Positions 41,620-51,400 of a DNA stretch of 64,000 bases are shown here, one piece after another (within the stretch, counting starts at the first letter, position 1; each line of letters starts with the position of its first letter). Under the pieces are notes generated by a model. That model saw only the letters and a list, made by a program, of their open reading frames with translations, was not told the origin of the DNA and made no database searches. This DNA comes from Frankia sp. QA3. Its GTDB lineage: Bacteria > Actinomycetota > Actinomycetes > Frankiales > Frankiaceae. The DNA is taken from contig NZ_CM001489.1 in assembly GCF_000262465.1 (NCBI RefSeq), forward strand, positions 5,175,564 to 5,239,563. The letters run 5' to 3'. The translations under genes and the position numbers were made by a program.

Positions 41620-43014
41620 GTGAGTCGTACTCCCCGCCCGGCGGGGCCGGACGAGTCCGCGGCGCCGGCCGGCGTCGTGCCCGCACCGGCGGCGTCCCCC
41701 GGCTCCCGGCCGGCCGGCGCCGCGGGTGCCGTCGACCTGCCGCGGACGCTGGTGGTGGCGGACAAGTTCCCCCCGGTCCTCGGCGGCATCCAGACGTTCG
41801 CCTGCCACCTCACCGCCGGCCTGCCCGCCGACCGGGTCGTCGTCGTCGCGCCGACGGCGCCCGGCGCCGAGGCGTACGATCGCACGCTGCCCTTCCCGGT
41901 GGTCCGGGCCGGCGAGCGGATCCTCACCTCGCCGCGGTCCCGGCGGCTGCTGCGCTCGCTCGTGCGCACCGAGAGCTGCGAGGCCGCCTGGTTCCCCACC
42001 GCCGCGCCGTACGGGCTGCTCGCCCCGACGCTGCGCGACGCGGGCGTCACCCGGGTGGTGGCGTCCAGCCACGGGCACGAGGTCGCCTGGTCCCGGCTGC
42101 CGGTGGGCTGGTCGCTCGTGCGCTCCGTCGCCGCCCGCGCCGACGTGTTGACCTACCTCACCTCGTTCACCCGGCGCCGGCTGGTCGCCGTGTCCCCGCC
42201 GGGCACCACCCTCGCCCGGCTCACCGGCGGCGTCGACACCCGCCGCTTCCGGCCGGGGGCCGGCGGGGACGACATCCGCCGGACCCTGGGCTGGTCGGAC
42301 CGCCCGGTCGTGATCTGCGTGGCCCGGATGGTGCCGCGCAAGGGGCAGGACACCCTCATCCGCGGCTGGCCCACCGTGCGCCGCCGCCACCCGGGGGCCC
42401 GCCTGCTGCTCGTCGGGCAGGGCCCCGCCGAGGGCCGGCTGCGCCGCCTCGCCGGGCAGGTCGGGGTGGCGGACGAGGTGCACTTCGCCGGCGCGGTCGG
42501 CGAGGAGGAGTTGCCCGCCTACCTCGACGCCGCCGACGTGTTCGCCATGCCGTCGCGCACCCGCTGGCTCGGCCTGGATCTGGAGGGGCTCGGCCTGTCC
42601 TCCCTGGAGGGGGCGGCCAGCGGGCTGCCCGTCATCACCGGCGCCCAGGGCGGCGCGCCGGACGTCGTCCTGCCCGGCCGCACCGGCGAGGTCGTCGACG
42701 GCCGGGACACCCCCGCCGTGGCCCGGGCCGTGGTGGAGCTGCTCGACGACCCCGACCGGGCCGCTCGGATGGGCCTGGCCGGGCGGGAATGGATGCGCGA
42801 GGCCTGGAGCTGGGGCGGGCTCGCCGGACGCCTCGCCGGGCTGCTCGCGGGGGGCTCGGGTTCCGATCTCGACCCGGTCACGGCACACTCCTGTGAGCCG
42901 GCACCAGCGCGTCGCGGAGTCCTCGACGAGGACATGCCGGGGAGCATCACTTCCGAAGGCGTCATCCCGAACGGGATCGAAGCGGACCGGGTCGACGTGG
43001 GCCAAGGCCCCTGA
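41620..43014 (+). CDS. Family-4 glycosyltransferase, PimB-like mannosyltransferase
   Basis: 464 residues from GTG 41620. A GT-B glycosyltransferase: 'RTLVVADKFPPVLGGIQTFA' (acceptor-side loop), 'WFPTAAPYGLLAPTLRDAGV', 'VVASSHGHEVAWSRLP' with the conserved His, 'VVICVARMVPRKGQDTLIRG' (start of the donor domain) and the E-x7-E region 'WLGLDLEGLGLSSLEGAASG'. This arrangement and the 'SSHGHEV' loop are like PimB', which adds a mannose to phosphatidylinositol monomannoside in actinobacteria using GDP-mannose. The N-terminal 35 residues are Ala/Pro-rich and the C-terminal 50 residues are an extension beyond the fold. The next gene, 149 bases away, encodes a membrane protein that may act in the same envelope lipid pathway. 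Confidence 0.88.
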   Translation: MSRTPRPAGPDESAAPAGVVPAPAASPGSRPAGAAGAVDLPRTLVVADKFPPVLGGIQTFACHLTAGLPADRVVVVAPTAPGAEAYDRTLPFPVVRAGERILTSPRSRRLLRSLVRTESCEAAWFPTAAPYGLLAPTLRDAGVTRVVASSHGHEVAWSRLPVGWSLVRSVAARADVLTYLTSFTRRRLVAVSPPGTTLARLTGGVDTRRFRPGAGGDDIRRTLGWSDRPVVICVARMVPRKGQDTLIRGWPTVRRRHPGARLLLVGQGPAEGRLRRLAGQVGVADEVHFAGAVGEEELPAYLDAADVFAMPSRTRWLGLDLEGLGLSSLEGAASGLPVITGAQGGAPDVVLPGRTGEVVDGRDTPAVARAVVELLDDPDRAARMGLAGREWMREAWSWGGLAGRLAGLLAGGSGSDLDPVTAHSCEPAPARRGVLDEDMPGSITSEGVIPNGIEADRVDVGQGP

Positions 43015-43025
43015 GACGACCGCAG

Positions 43026-43066
43026 ACCAGGCGGACGGGAACCAGGCGGACGGGAACCAGGTGGAC
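43026..43066. repeat. 15-bp tandem repeat between glycosyltransferase and membrane-protein genes
   Basis: Unit ACCAGGCGGACGGGA occurs twice exactly (43026-43055) plus a partial third copy to 43066. Confidence 0.8.
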
Positions 43067-43162
43067 GCAACGACGGCACCAAGGTCAACGGCACCGGAAC
43101 CGGCGACGGCACCGGGGGCCGCGGCCGTACCGGGAGCACGCAGACGCCAGGACGGGAGAACC

Positions 43163-44209
43163 ATGAGGCGCCAGGCACCGGAGGCGGCGGGCGGCGGGGC
43201 GATGCTCGCGCCGGCCCTCGACGCCGGCCCGAGCGGGGACGTGGCCGTGGCCGCCGCGCCCCGCCGCGGCCGGTTCTGGCTGGTGCGCCCGCTGCTGGCC
43301 TGCGCGGCGCCGCTGGTGGCGGCGGTGTGGCTGGTGCGGTCGTGGTCGACGGTGCGGACCGGCATCGACGCGCTGACCAGCGCCCATCCGTTCTGGCTGC
43401 TGGGCGCGGTCGCCGTCGCCCAGCTCACCTGGGTTGCCGGCGCGGCCTGCCAGCAGGGGACGGTGCCGCGGTCGCTGCCGGTCCGCCGGCTACTCGCCGC
43501 CCAGGTGGCGGGCAGCGTCGCCAATCATGTGCTGCCCGCCGGGTTCGGGGTCGGCGCGGTGAAGCTGCGTTTCCTGCACCGGCACGGCTTCTCCCTGCGG
43601 GAGTCCCTGACGGCGGTCGGCCTCGATGCCACCGCCGGGGTCACCACCCATCTGGCCGTGCTGGCCGTCCTGCTGGCGGGGGGATTCCTGCCGATGGACT
43701 CCGCCCACCTGCCGGACGGCGGCCCGGTGGCCCTGGGCGTCGCGGTGGCCGCGGCGGCCGTCGCCGTCACCGCGCTGCTGGGCTGGCTGGTGCCGGCGGC
43801 CCGCCGGATCGCCCGCGGGGTCTGGGCACGAATCGTCGACCATCTGCGGTCGATGCGCTCCACGATCCGCTCGCCCAGCCGGGCGGCCATGCTGTGGGGT
43901 GGCTCGACGGCCATCCCCCTGCTGCACGCCGCGACCCTGTGGGCGATCATGCGCGCGCTGCACCTCCCGCTCGGCGTCGGAGCGGTCTTCGCGCTGTACT
44001 TCGCCGCCAGCGCCGCCTCGGCCCTGGTGCCCTCTCCGGGCGGCTTCGGCTCCCTCGACGCGGCCCTGACCGCGGCGATCATCGCCGCCGGCCAGTCCGC
44101 CGCCGTCGCGCTCGCCGCGGTCCTGGGCTACCGGCTGATCACCGTGTGGCTGCCGATGGCGCCCTCGGCCTGCGTGCTTGCGCTGATGGTCCGCCGTGGC
44201 CATCTCTGA
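43163..44209 (+). CDS. LPG-synthase-like (UPF0104/AglD) polytopic membrane protein
   Basis: 348 residues from ATG 43163, with GGGAGAACC upstream. About eight membrane helices, e.g. 'LLACAAPLVAAVWLVRSW', 'FWLLGAVAVAQLTWVAGAA', 'LAVLAVLLAGGFLP', 'LGVAVAAAAVAVTALLGWLV' and 'LITVWLPMAPSACVLALMV'. Family markers are 'NHVLPAGFGVGAVKLRFL' and 'PSPGGFGSLDAALTAAIIA', in which the second motif is the conserved P-x-P-G-G-(L/F)-G of lysylphosphatidylglycerol-synthase-type membrane domains. The catalytic aminoacyltransferase domain is absent, so it is more likely a lipid flippase-like transporter. It is preceded by the glycosyltransferase and may move its product across the membrane. This is inferred from position only. 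Confidence 0.88.
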   Translation: MRRQAPEAAGGGAMLAPALDAGPSGDVAVAAAPRRGRFWLVRPLLACAAPLVAAVWLVRSWSTVRTGIDALTSAHPFWLLGAVAVAQLTWVAGAACQQGTVPRSLPVRRLLAAQVAGSVANHVLPAGFGVGAVKLRFLHRHGFSLRESLTAVGLDATAGVTTHLAVLAVLLAGGFLPMDSAHLPDGGPVALGVAVAAAAVAVTALLGWLVPAARRIARGVWARIVDHLRSMRSTIRSPSRAAMLWGGSTAIPLLHAATLWAIMRALHLPLGVGAVFALYFAASAASALVPSPGGFGSLDAALTAAIIAAGQSAAVALAAVLGYRLITVWLPMAPSACVLALMVRRGHL

Positions 44210-44233
44210 CCGGCTCCGCGCTGCGGTTGCCGG

Positions 44234-46252
44234 TCAGCCGGCACTCGGGCGGTAGAGGCGGGCGTAGGCGCCGCCGTCGGCGAGCAGGCCATGGTGGGTG
44301 CCGTCCTCGACGACGCGGCCATGATCCATGACGTAGATGCGGTCGGCGTCGATCACCGTGGACAGCCGGTGGGCGATCACCAGGCAGGTCCGGCCGACGG
44401 CGAGCCGGTCCAGCGCCGTGCGCACCGCGGCCTCGGAGACCGTGTCCAGCGCGGACGTCGCCTCGTCGAGCACCAGCACCTGCGGCGACTGCAGCAGGAC
44501 ACGGGCGATGGCGAGCCGCTGGCGCTCGCCGCCGGACAGCCGGTAGCCCCGCGCGCCGACCCGGGTCGCCAGCCCGTCGGGCAGCCGGTCGAGCAGGGCG
44601 GACAGGCTGGCCGCGTCGAGGGCGGCCCGCAGCTCGTCGTCGGTGGCGTCCAGCCGGCCGTAGCGGAGGTTCGCCGCGATCGTGTCGTGGAACAGGTGCG
44701 GGTCCTGCGGGACCACGCCGACCGCCGCGTGCAGCCGGGCCGGCGGGATCGCGGCGAGCGGGACGCCGCCGAGCAGGACCCGGCCCCGCTGCGGGCGGTG
44801 CACCCCACTGGCGAGGTAGGCGATCGTCGTCTTGCCGGCTCCGCTGGCGCCGACGACGGCCGTGGTCGTCCCCGCGGCGACGCGCAGCGTCACCCCCCGC
44901 AGGTTCCAGGACGGGTCGTCGGGGGCGGGGGCGTCGGGGTAGTCGGGGGCAGGGGCGGCGGGGGCGGGGTAGTCGGAGGACGGGGCGTCCGCCGCCCGCG
45001 CGGGCCCTGGCACGGCCTGGTCGTAGGCGAACCACACGTCGTCGAGCGTCAGGTCGAGGCCCGCCGGCGACGCGTCCGCACCCGGCCCGGTGGCCGGCGC
45101 CCGGGGCACGGCGATCGCGGGAGCGGGCCGGGACCGCGAACCCGCCGCCAGGAGATCGGGCGCCGGGCCGGGCGCCGCGACGGGCGCCGGCGACCCGGCG
45201 GACATCGCCCTGGCCTCGTCCTCGGGCACGTCGAGCAGGGCGAAGATCCGCCGAAAGGAGGCGCCGGCGCCCGCCAGCTCGGAGCGCAGGTCGACCGCGG
45301 AGGACAGCGGACCGAACGACACCAGCAGCGCGCCGCCGAGGGCGGCGACCGTGCCGAGCGTCGTCCGCTCGGAGGAGACCAGCCAGGCGCCGAGGGAGAC
45401 CACGGCGGTCATCGTCGCGACGATGCCGAGATTGACCAGGAAACGGACCCGTGAGGTGAGCCGGGCCTGCTCCCGTGAGGCGGCCAGCAGCTCGGCGCCG
45501 GCCGCGTCGAACCGCTCCCGCTCGTAGTCGACCCGGTCGAACAGCCGCACGTGCAGCGCCCCGGACACCGACGAGGTGTCGGAGACCTGGGCCATGAGCT
45601 GGCCGTCAAGCTCGCGCTGACGCTGCGACAGCGCGGCCAGGCGACGCCGCCCGGAACGGATGATCACCAGGGTGGCCGGGGCGAACACCATCACGGCGAG
45701 GCTGAGCCGCCAGTCCAGCGCGAAGACGACGACGGTGCCGACGACGATGTCCGCCAGCCGGCAGATCACCGCCTGCACGGTCGCGGAGATCGCGTTCTGG
45801 GCGGCCAGAACGTCCGAGGACATCACCGTCATCACCTCGCCCTGCTGGCTGCGGGGGAAGAAGGCGAACGGCAGCCGCTGCAGGTGGGCGTTGACGGCCT
45901 GGCGGATGCGCACCGCCACGACCCCGCCGAGCCGGGCGATGAGCGCCATCCGCACGGACAGCACGGTCGACTCGAACACCAGCACCACGCACAGCAGCAG
46001 GACGGGGACGACGAGGTCGCGCACCCGGCCGGTCGGCAGCGAGGTGTCGATGAGGTGGCGCAGGATGAACGGCCCCGCGGCCACCGCGGCCGACCCGAGG
46101 ACGGACAGGCCGACGAGGGCGGCCACGACCCGCCCCTGGTCGGCGAAGAAGCGCTCGCTTCGCCGTGCCTCGACGACGCCGGTCAGCCGGGCGAGCACGC
46201 GCGCGTGCAGGCGGGTCACCTTCGACGGGACGGGCGGCGGCTGGCTGGGCAC
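44234..46252 (-). CDS. ABC exporter with fused membrane and ATPase domains
   Basis: 672 residues. The membrane half has about six helices, e.g. 'VVAALVGLSVLGSAAVAAGP', 'LVVPVLLLCVVLVFESTVLS' and 'ICRLADIVVGTVVVFALDWR', plus the coupling segment 'QRLPFAFFPRSQQGEVM'. The ATPase half has Walker A 'VVGASGAGKTTIAYLASG', the signature 'YRLSGGERQRLAIARVLLQS' followed by Walker B 'QVLVLDEATSAL', and 'CLVIAHRLSTVIDADRIYV' (H-loop). A Pro/Ala/Asp-rich linker with repeated 'PAPDYP' units sits between the first ATPase strand and Walker A (about residue 425). It is a homodimeric exporter of lipid, peptide or drug type; substrate unknown. It converges with the LPG-synthase-like gene. Confidence 0.93.
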   Translation of the reverse strand: MPSQPPPVPSKVTRLHARVLARLTGVVEARRSERFFADQGRVVAALVGLSVLGSAAVAAGPFILRHLIDTSLPTGRVRDLVVPVLLLCVVLVFESTVLSVRMALIARLGGVVAVRIRQAVNAHLQRLPFAFFPRSQQGEVMTVMSSDVLAAQNAISATVQAVICRLADIVVGTVVVFALDWRLSLAVMVFAPATLVIIRSGRRRLAALSQRQRELDGQLMAQVSDTSSVSGALHVRLFDRVDYERERFDAAGAELLAASREQARLTSRVRFLVNLGIVATMTAVVSLGAWLVSSERTTLGTVAALGGALLVSFGPLSSAVDLRSELAGAGASFRRIFALLDVPEDEARAMSAGSPAPVAAPGPAPDLLAAGSRSRPAPAIAVPRAPATGPGADASPAGLDLTLDDVWFAYDQAVPGPARAADAPSSDYPAPAAPAPDYPDAPAPDDPSWNLRGVTLRVAAGTTTAVVGASGAGKTTIAYLASGVHRPQRGRVLLGGVPLAAIPPARLHAAVGVVPQDPHLFHDTIAANLRYGRLDATDDELRAALDAASLSALLDRLPDGLATRVGARGYRLSGGERQRLAIARVLLQSPQVLVLDEATSALDTVSEAAVRTALDRLAVGRTCLVIAHRLSTVIDADRIYVMDHGRVVEDGTHHGLLADGGAYARLYRPSAG

Positions 46253-46523
46253 GGGGAGAGGCTACGCGGGCGGCAGGGGCGGGCCTGGGGCTGCCCGAGG
46301 CGGCGTCACCACAACCACCCGCAGAGGAAGATTACATTCTGAAGCAGAGGGAACACAATACGTGTTTATCCTGTGCACGGACGCCCCTGCCCACCCGGCT
46401 GGTCCCCACGGCCATGACAAGCCCGATCCGCCGGTCGCCCAGGCCGTCCGGCCCCGCGACGCCATCCACGCGATCCACCCGTCGGTCGGGTCCGCGGACG
46501 CGGGCCTGAAGAGGGGGGAACCC

Positions 46524-48056
46524 ATGAGTTGGTCCCGCACGTCACGTCGGTGCACTTCACGCACCTTCGTCCTGGCCGCCACCCTGACGGCGGCGCTCGC
46601 CTCGCCCGGTCTGCTCGGCACGGGCGCCACCGCGACACCGACCGGCGCCCCGGGCAGCCCGGCGCCGACGGGCAGCCCCACCACCGCGAACCCCACCACC
46701 GCGAGCCCCACCACCGCGAGCCCCGCGGGCGGCTACTGCCCCTCCTACCCGTCGACGGCCGGCCCGCTGGGCAGCTGGGAGACCGTCACCGCGCTGCCCG
46801 CGCCCCGCGCCCACCTCGCGGCCACCACCGGCTGTGACGGCCGGATCTATGCGATCGGCGGGCAGGAGACCGCCGGTGGCGCGGGCGGCGCCGGCGGCGC
46901 GCCGGGTTCGGCCACCGGCTCGCCCACCCAGAGCGCCTCCCCGTCGAGCCCGGCGGGCACCTCCCCTTCCCCGACCTCGACGTCGACCTCGCCCTCAACC
47001 TCGACGCCGACCTCGACGCCGACGGGGTCGCCGACCGCGCCGACCACGTCGCCCGCGGGCGGTCCGACCACCAACTCGACGATCATTCCGGGCGCGTTGA
47101 CCGACGAACCGACGGTCGGCCCGCCGTCCAACGCGCCGAACGACCCGCCCGGCGACAACGGCACCCAGCCCTCCACCGACTCACCCACCGCCGACTCACC
47201 CACCGCCACCTCGCCCACCAACGAGTCGTCGGTGACGCCGAGCGGCACCGGCTCGCCGTCCGCGGCGCCCGGCGCCGCCGCCGCGCCGGTAGGCACCGTC
47301 CAGGTCTTCGACCCGAAGAAGGACGCCTGGACGGACGCGGCCGACCTGCCGACCCCGCGGACGCATCTCGCCGCGGCGACCGGCACGGACGGCCGGATCT
47401 ACGCGATCGGTGGCCGTTCCGGCGCCGCGGACGACCCGACGGACACCGTCGAGGTCTACACGCCGTCCAGTGACAGCTGGACGAGCGGGACGGCACTGCC
47501 GAAGCCGATGGGTGAGCCGCGGGCGGCCCGCGCGACCGATGGGAAGATCTACGTCCTCGACGGCGACACGCTGGCGATCTACGACCCCGACGCCGCGAGC
47601 TGGACCACGGCCGACGCGCCGCCGACGCCCGTCAAGGCGCCGGCCCTCACCGCTCTGCCCGACGGCCGCGTCCTCGCCGCCGGTGGCAGCGCGGCGGGCG
47701 GCGGCTCGGCGGCCCGCGCCTCGTCCGACGTGTACGCCTACACGCCCGGTACGGGTGGCAGCGGATCGTGGACCCAGGTGTCCGACCTGCCGACCGGGGT
47801 GACCCGGGCGGCCGGCGCGACCGGGCCGGACGGGCGGGTCTACGTCGTCGGCGGCCGGGACGCCGGCGGCGACGTCACGGACGCGGTGCAGGTCTACTCC
47901 CCGGACGACGACCAGTGGACCTCCGGGCCCACGGGTGCGGCGTCGAAGCGGGCGGACGCCGCCGCGACCACCGGCGGTGACGGCCGGGTGTACGTGCTGG
48001 GCGGCACGTCCGACGGCGGCAAACCCCTGGACACGGTGGGGGCGCTGAGCGGGTAG
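46524..48056 (+). CDS. Secreted Kelch-repeat protein with low-complexity insertion
   Basis: 510 residues from ATG 46524 (GAGGGGGGAA upstream). A signal peptide 'RTFVLAATLTAALASPGLLG' is followed by a Thr/Ser/Pro linker and then Kelch repeats: 'LPAPRAHLAATTGCDGRIYA', 'IGG', 'LPTPRTHLAAATGTDGRIYA', 'YTPSSDSWTSGTALP', 'ARATDGKIYVLDGDTL', 'ATGPDGRVYVVGGRDAGG' and 'TGGDGRVYVLGGTSDGG'. Repeats of this kind form a beta propeller of six or seven blades; here about six are visible. Between the first and second blade there is an insertion of about 140 residues of Thr/Ser/Pro/Gly repeats, probably a flexible, glycosylated loop. The protein should be outside the cell or on its surface. A possible role is binding carbohydrate or protein; no catalytic residues are evident. 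Confidence 0.85.
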   Translation: MSWSRTSRRCTSRTFVLAATLTAALASPGLLGTGATATPTGAPGSPAPTGSPTTANPTTASPTTASPAGGYCPSYPSTAGPLGSWETVTALPAPRAHLAATTGCDGRIYAIGGQETAGGAGGAGGAPGSATGSPTQSASPSSPAGTSPSPTSTSTSPSTSTPTSTPTGSPTAPTTSPAGGPTTNSTIIPGALTDEPTVGPPSNAPNDPPGDNGTQPSTDSPTADSPTATSPTNESSVTPSGTGSPSAAPGAAAAPVGTVQVFDPKKDAWTDAADLPTPRTHLAAATGTDGRIYAIGGRSGAADDPTDTVEVYTPSSDSWTSGTALPKPMGEPRAARATDGKIYVLDGDTLAIYDPDAASWTTADAPPTPVKAPALTALPDGRVLAAGGSAAGGGSAARASSDVYAYTPGTGGSGSWTQVSDLPTGVTRAAGATGPDGRVYVVGGRDAGGDVTDAVQVYSPDDDQWTSGPTGAASKRADAAATTGGDGRVYVLGGTSDGGKPLDTVGALSG

Positions 48057-48297
48057 GCTTCACGCCCGCCCGGGTGGGGCGACCGGCACGGTGCCGGCCG
48101 CCCCGCCCTGCGTTGACCGCGAGCAGCCGGACGACCGTCCGCAAAACGGCGGTACACCGGCCGTGGAATTCTTTTGAAGGCCGGCCGGAATCGCGACCAG
48201 GACGCGGCCAGATTCCGGAGCATAGGGTCCGGTCCGCCATGATTTTCCGTCGCCTCAAGCTGCTTTCACGGCAGCCCGGAAATCCGCCGCATCGACT

Positions 48298-48341
48298 ACG
48301 GACATTACCTTTAGCGGATCTAAAGTCAGTTGTTAGTCCGT
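48298..48341. promoter_or_regulatory. Nested inverted repeats upstream of the polyketide synthase operon
   Basis: In the 375-base gap before the first PKS gene, ACGGAC (48298-48303) faces GTCCGT (48336-48341). Inside lies CTTTAG (48309-48314) facing CTAAAG (48320-48325) across five bases. The stretch is also markedly A+T-rich compared with its surroundings. It is a candidate operator or promoter of the cluster. Confidence 0.5.
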
Positions 48342-48431
48342 GCTCCTACGCTGGCAGGCGTTCCCGAGAAATGTGCCGTCCGAGGGCGGCGCGTCGGGGT
48401 CTGAACGTTCACGACGAGGAGCGCCCCAGCG

Positions 48432-51400
48432 ATGAGCAGTGGATCAGCCGTGTCCGCGAACGCTGACGACACCCCCCGGGGAGCGGGAGACCCGATCGCG
48501 GTGGTGGGGCTGGCGTGCCGGCTGCCCTCGGCGCCCGACCCGGCGGCGTTCTGGCGCCTGCTGCGCGCCGGCGGCGACGCGGTCGACCGCGGCCCGGCCG
48601 TCCCCCGCCGGCTCGGCGCCGCCTCCGGTGCCCACCTCGACGACGTCTACGGGTTCGAGCCGGAGTTCTTCGGCATCGCGCCGCGGGAGGCCGCGCAGCT
48701 CGATCCGCAGCAGCGACTGGTGTTGGAACTCGCCTGGGAGGCGGTGGAGGAGGCCGGCCTGCCCCCGGCTGCGCTGGCCGGCAGCCGCACCGGGGTCTTC
48801 GTCGGCGCGATCACGAGCGACTACGCCACCCGGGTGCTGCGCGCCGGTCCGGACGCCGTCACCCGGCACACCCTCACCGGGCAGAGCCGGGGGATCATCG
48901 CGAACCGGGTCTCCTACACCCTGGACCTGCGCGGCCCGAGCCTGACGGTGGACGCCGCCCAGGCGTCGTCGCTGGTGGCCGTGCATCTCGCGGCGGACAG
49001 CCTGCGCCGGGGCGAGTGCGACCTCGCGCTCGCCGGCGGCGTACAGCTCAATCTGGTGCCGGAGAGCACCGACGCCGCCGGCCGGTTCGGCGCGCTGTCC
49101 CCCGAGGGCCGCTGCTACACCTTCGACGCGCGGGCGAACGGGTACGTGCGCGGCGAGGGTGGCGGAATCGTCCTGCTCAAGCGGCTCTCGTCCGCCCTCG
49201 CGGACGGCGACACCGTCCACGCGGTGATCCGCGGCGGCGCGGTCAACAGCGACGGCGCCACCGACGGGCTGACCCTGCCCAGCGCGGACGCCCAGGAGCG
49301 GGTCCTGCGCCAGGCCGCGCGGGCGGCGGGCGTCGACACCCGCGACATCCAGTACGTGGAGCTGCACGGGACGGGCACCCCGGTCGGGGACCCGATCGAG
49401 GCCGCCGCGTTGGGCCGCGCGTTCGGTGCCGGGCGGCCCGCCGACGCGCCCCTGCTCGTCGGCTCGGCGAAGACGAACGTCGGTCATCTCGAGGGTGCCA
49501 GCGGGATCGTCGGCCTGCTCAAGACGGTGCTCGCGATCTCGCGACGCGAGCTGCCACCGAGCCTCAACTTCGTCACCCCCAACCCCGACATCGCGTTCGA
49601 CGAGCTACGGCTGCGGGTGCACACCGACCACGGTTCCTGGCCGGCCGGGGACCGGCCGCTGCTCGCCGGCGTGAGCTCGTTCGGGATGGGCGGGACGAAC
49701 TGCCACCTCATCGTCGCCGAGCCCCCGCCGGCCAAGACCGCGCCGACCACTACAGCGCCGACCAATACAGCGCCGACCGAGCCGCCGTCGGCCGAGGCCC
49801 CGGGCACGGTGGCCCCGGACGAGCCGACGCAGGCGCTGCCGTGGCCGGTGTCGGGCCGCGACGAGGCCGCGCTACGCGCGCAGGCCGGGCGGCTGTACGA
49901 CCTGCTGACCGGCCACGACCCGCTGACCGGCCACGACCCGCTGACCGGCCACGACCCGCTGACCGGCCACGCCGAGCCGGTGGACGGGACGGACGCCGCC
50001 GACCCCGCCGCGCCGCAGCCGGCGTTCGACCCGGTGGACGTCGGCCACTCCCTGGTCACCACCCGCACGGCCTTCCAGCGGCGGGCGGTCGTGGTCGGCA
50101 CCAGCCCGGCGGAGTTCCTCACCGCCCTGCGCCGGCTGCGCGACGGCGAGCAGGACGCCGGGCTCGTCACGGGCCCGCCCGACGGCGCCGCCGATCGCGG
50201 CGGGGTCGTCCTCGTCCTGCCCGGGCAGGGGTCGCAGTGGGCCGGCATGGCCCGCGAGCTGCTCGCGACCTCGCCGGTGTTCGCCGAGCGGATCGCGGCC
50301 TGCGCCGAGGCGCTCGCCCCGCATGTCGACTGGTCGTTGCCCGACGTGCTCGCCGGGGCCGCGGGCGCGCCGCCGCTGGACCGGGTGGACGTGGTGCAGC
50401 CGGCGCTGTTCGCCGTGATGACGGCGCTGGCGGCGATGTGGCGCTCGCACGGGGTGCGGCCCGACGCGGTGATCGGGCACTCCCAGGGCGAGATCGCCGC
50501 CGCCCACCTGGCCGGCGCGCTGACGCTGGCGGACGCTGCGGCCGTGGTCGCCCGGCGCAGCCGGGTGCTGGCGGAGCTCGCCGGCACCGGGGCGATGGCG
50601 TCGATCCCGCTGCCGGTGGCGGCCGTGCTCGAGCGGCTGGGCGGCCCGGACGGCGTGCTGGCGGTGGCGGCGGTGAACGGCCCGTCGTCGACCGTCGTCT
50701 CCGGTGACCCCGCCGCGCTGGACGAGCTGATCGCCGGCTACGCCGCGGACGGCGTGGACGTGCGGCGCATCCCGGTGGACTACGCCTCGCACTCCCCGCA
50801 GGTGGCGGCCGTCCAGGCGCCGCTGCTGGACCTGCTGGCCGACATCACGCCGCGGGCGGGCGACGTCACGTTCTATTCGACGGTCACGGGCGAGGCGTTG
50901 GAGACCTCCCGGCTCGACGCCGGCTACTGGTACGCGAACCTGCGCGGGACGGTGCGCTTCGACGCGGCGGTGCGCGCCGCGCTGGCCGCCGGCCACCGGA
51001 CGTTCATCGAGGTCAGCCCGCATCCGGTGCTGACCGGCGGGATCCGGGCGATCGTCGAGGACGCGGCGCGTTCGGCCTCGGGCAGCGCCGCGGGACCGGC
51101 CGCGGTGGTCGGGACGCTGCGCCGCGACGACGGTGGGCTGCACCGGTTCGTCCGCTCGCTGGCCGAGGTCCACGTCGCCGGCGGGGCGGTGGACCTCGCG
51201 GCGGCGTACCCGGCGCGGGCGCGGCGCGTCCCGTTGCCCACCTACCCGTTCCAGCGCCGGACCTTCGAGGTGGAGGCGCCCGAAGCGCCGGCGGACGCGG
51301 ACGGCGGACCCGGCACACCGCCGGTGCGCGCGCACGACGGCTCCACCCTGAACGGCACCGCCGCGCGGGCCGGCGCGGGATCGGCCGCGGCGGAGACGGC

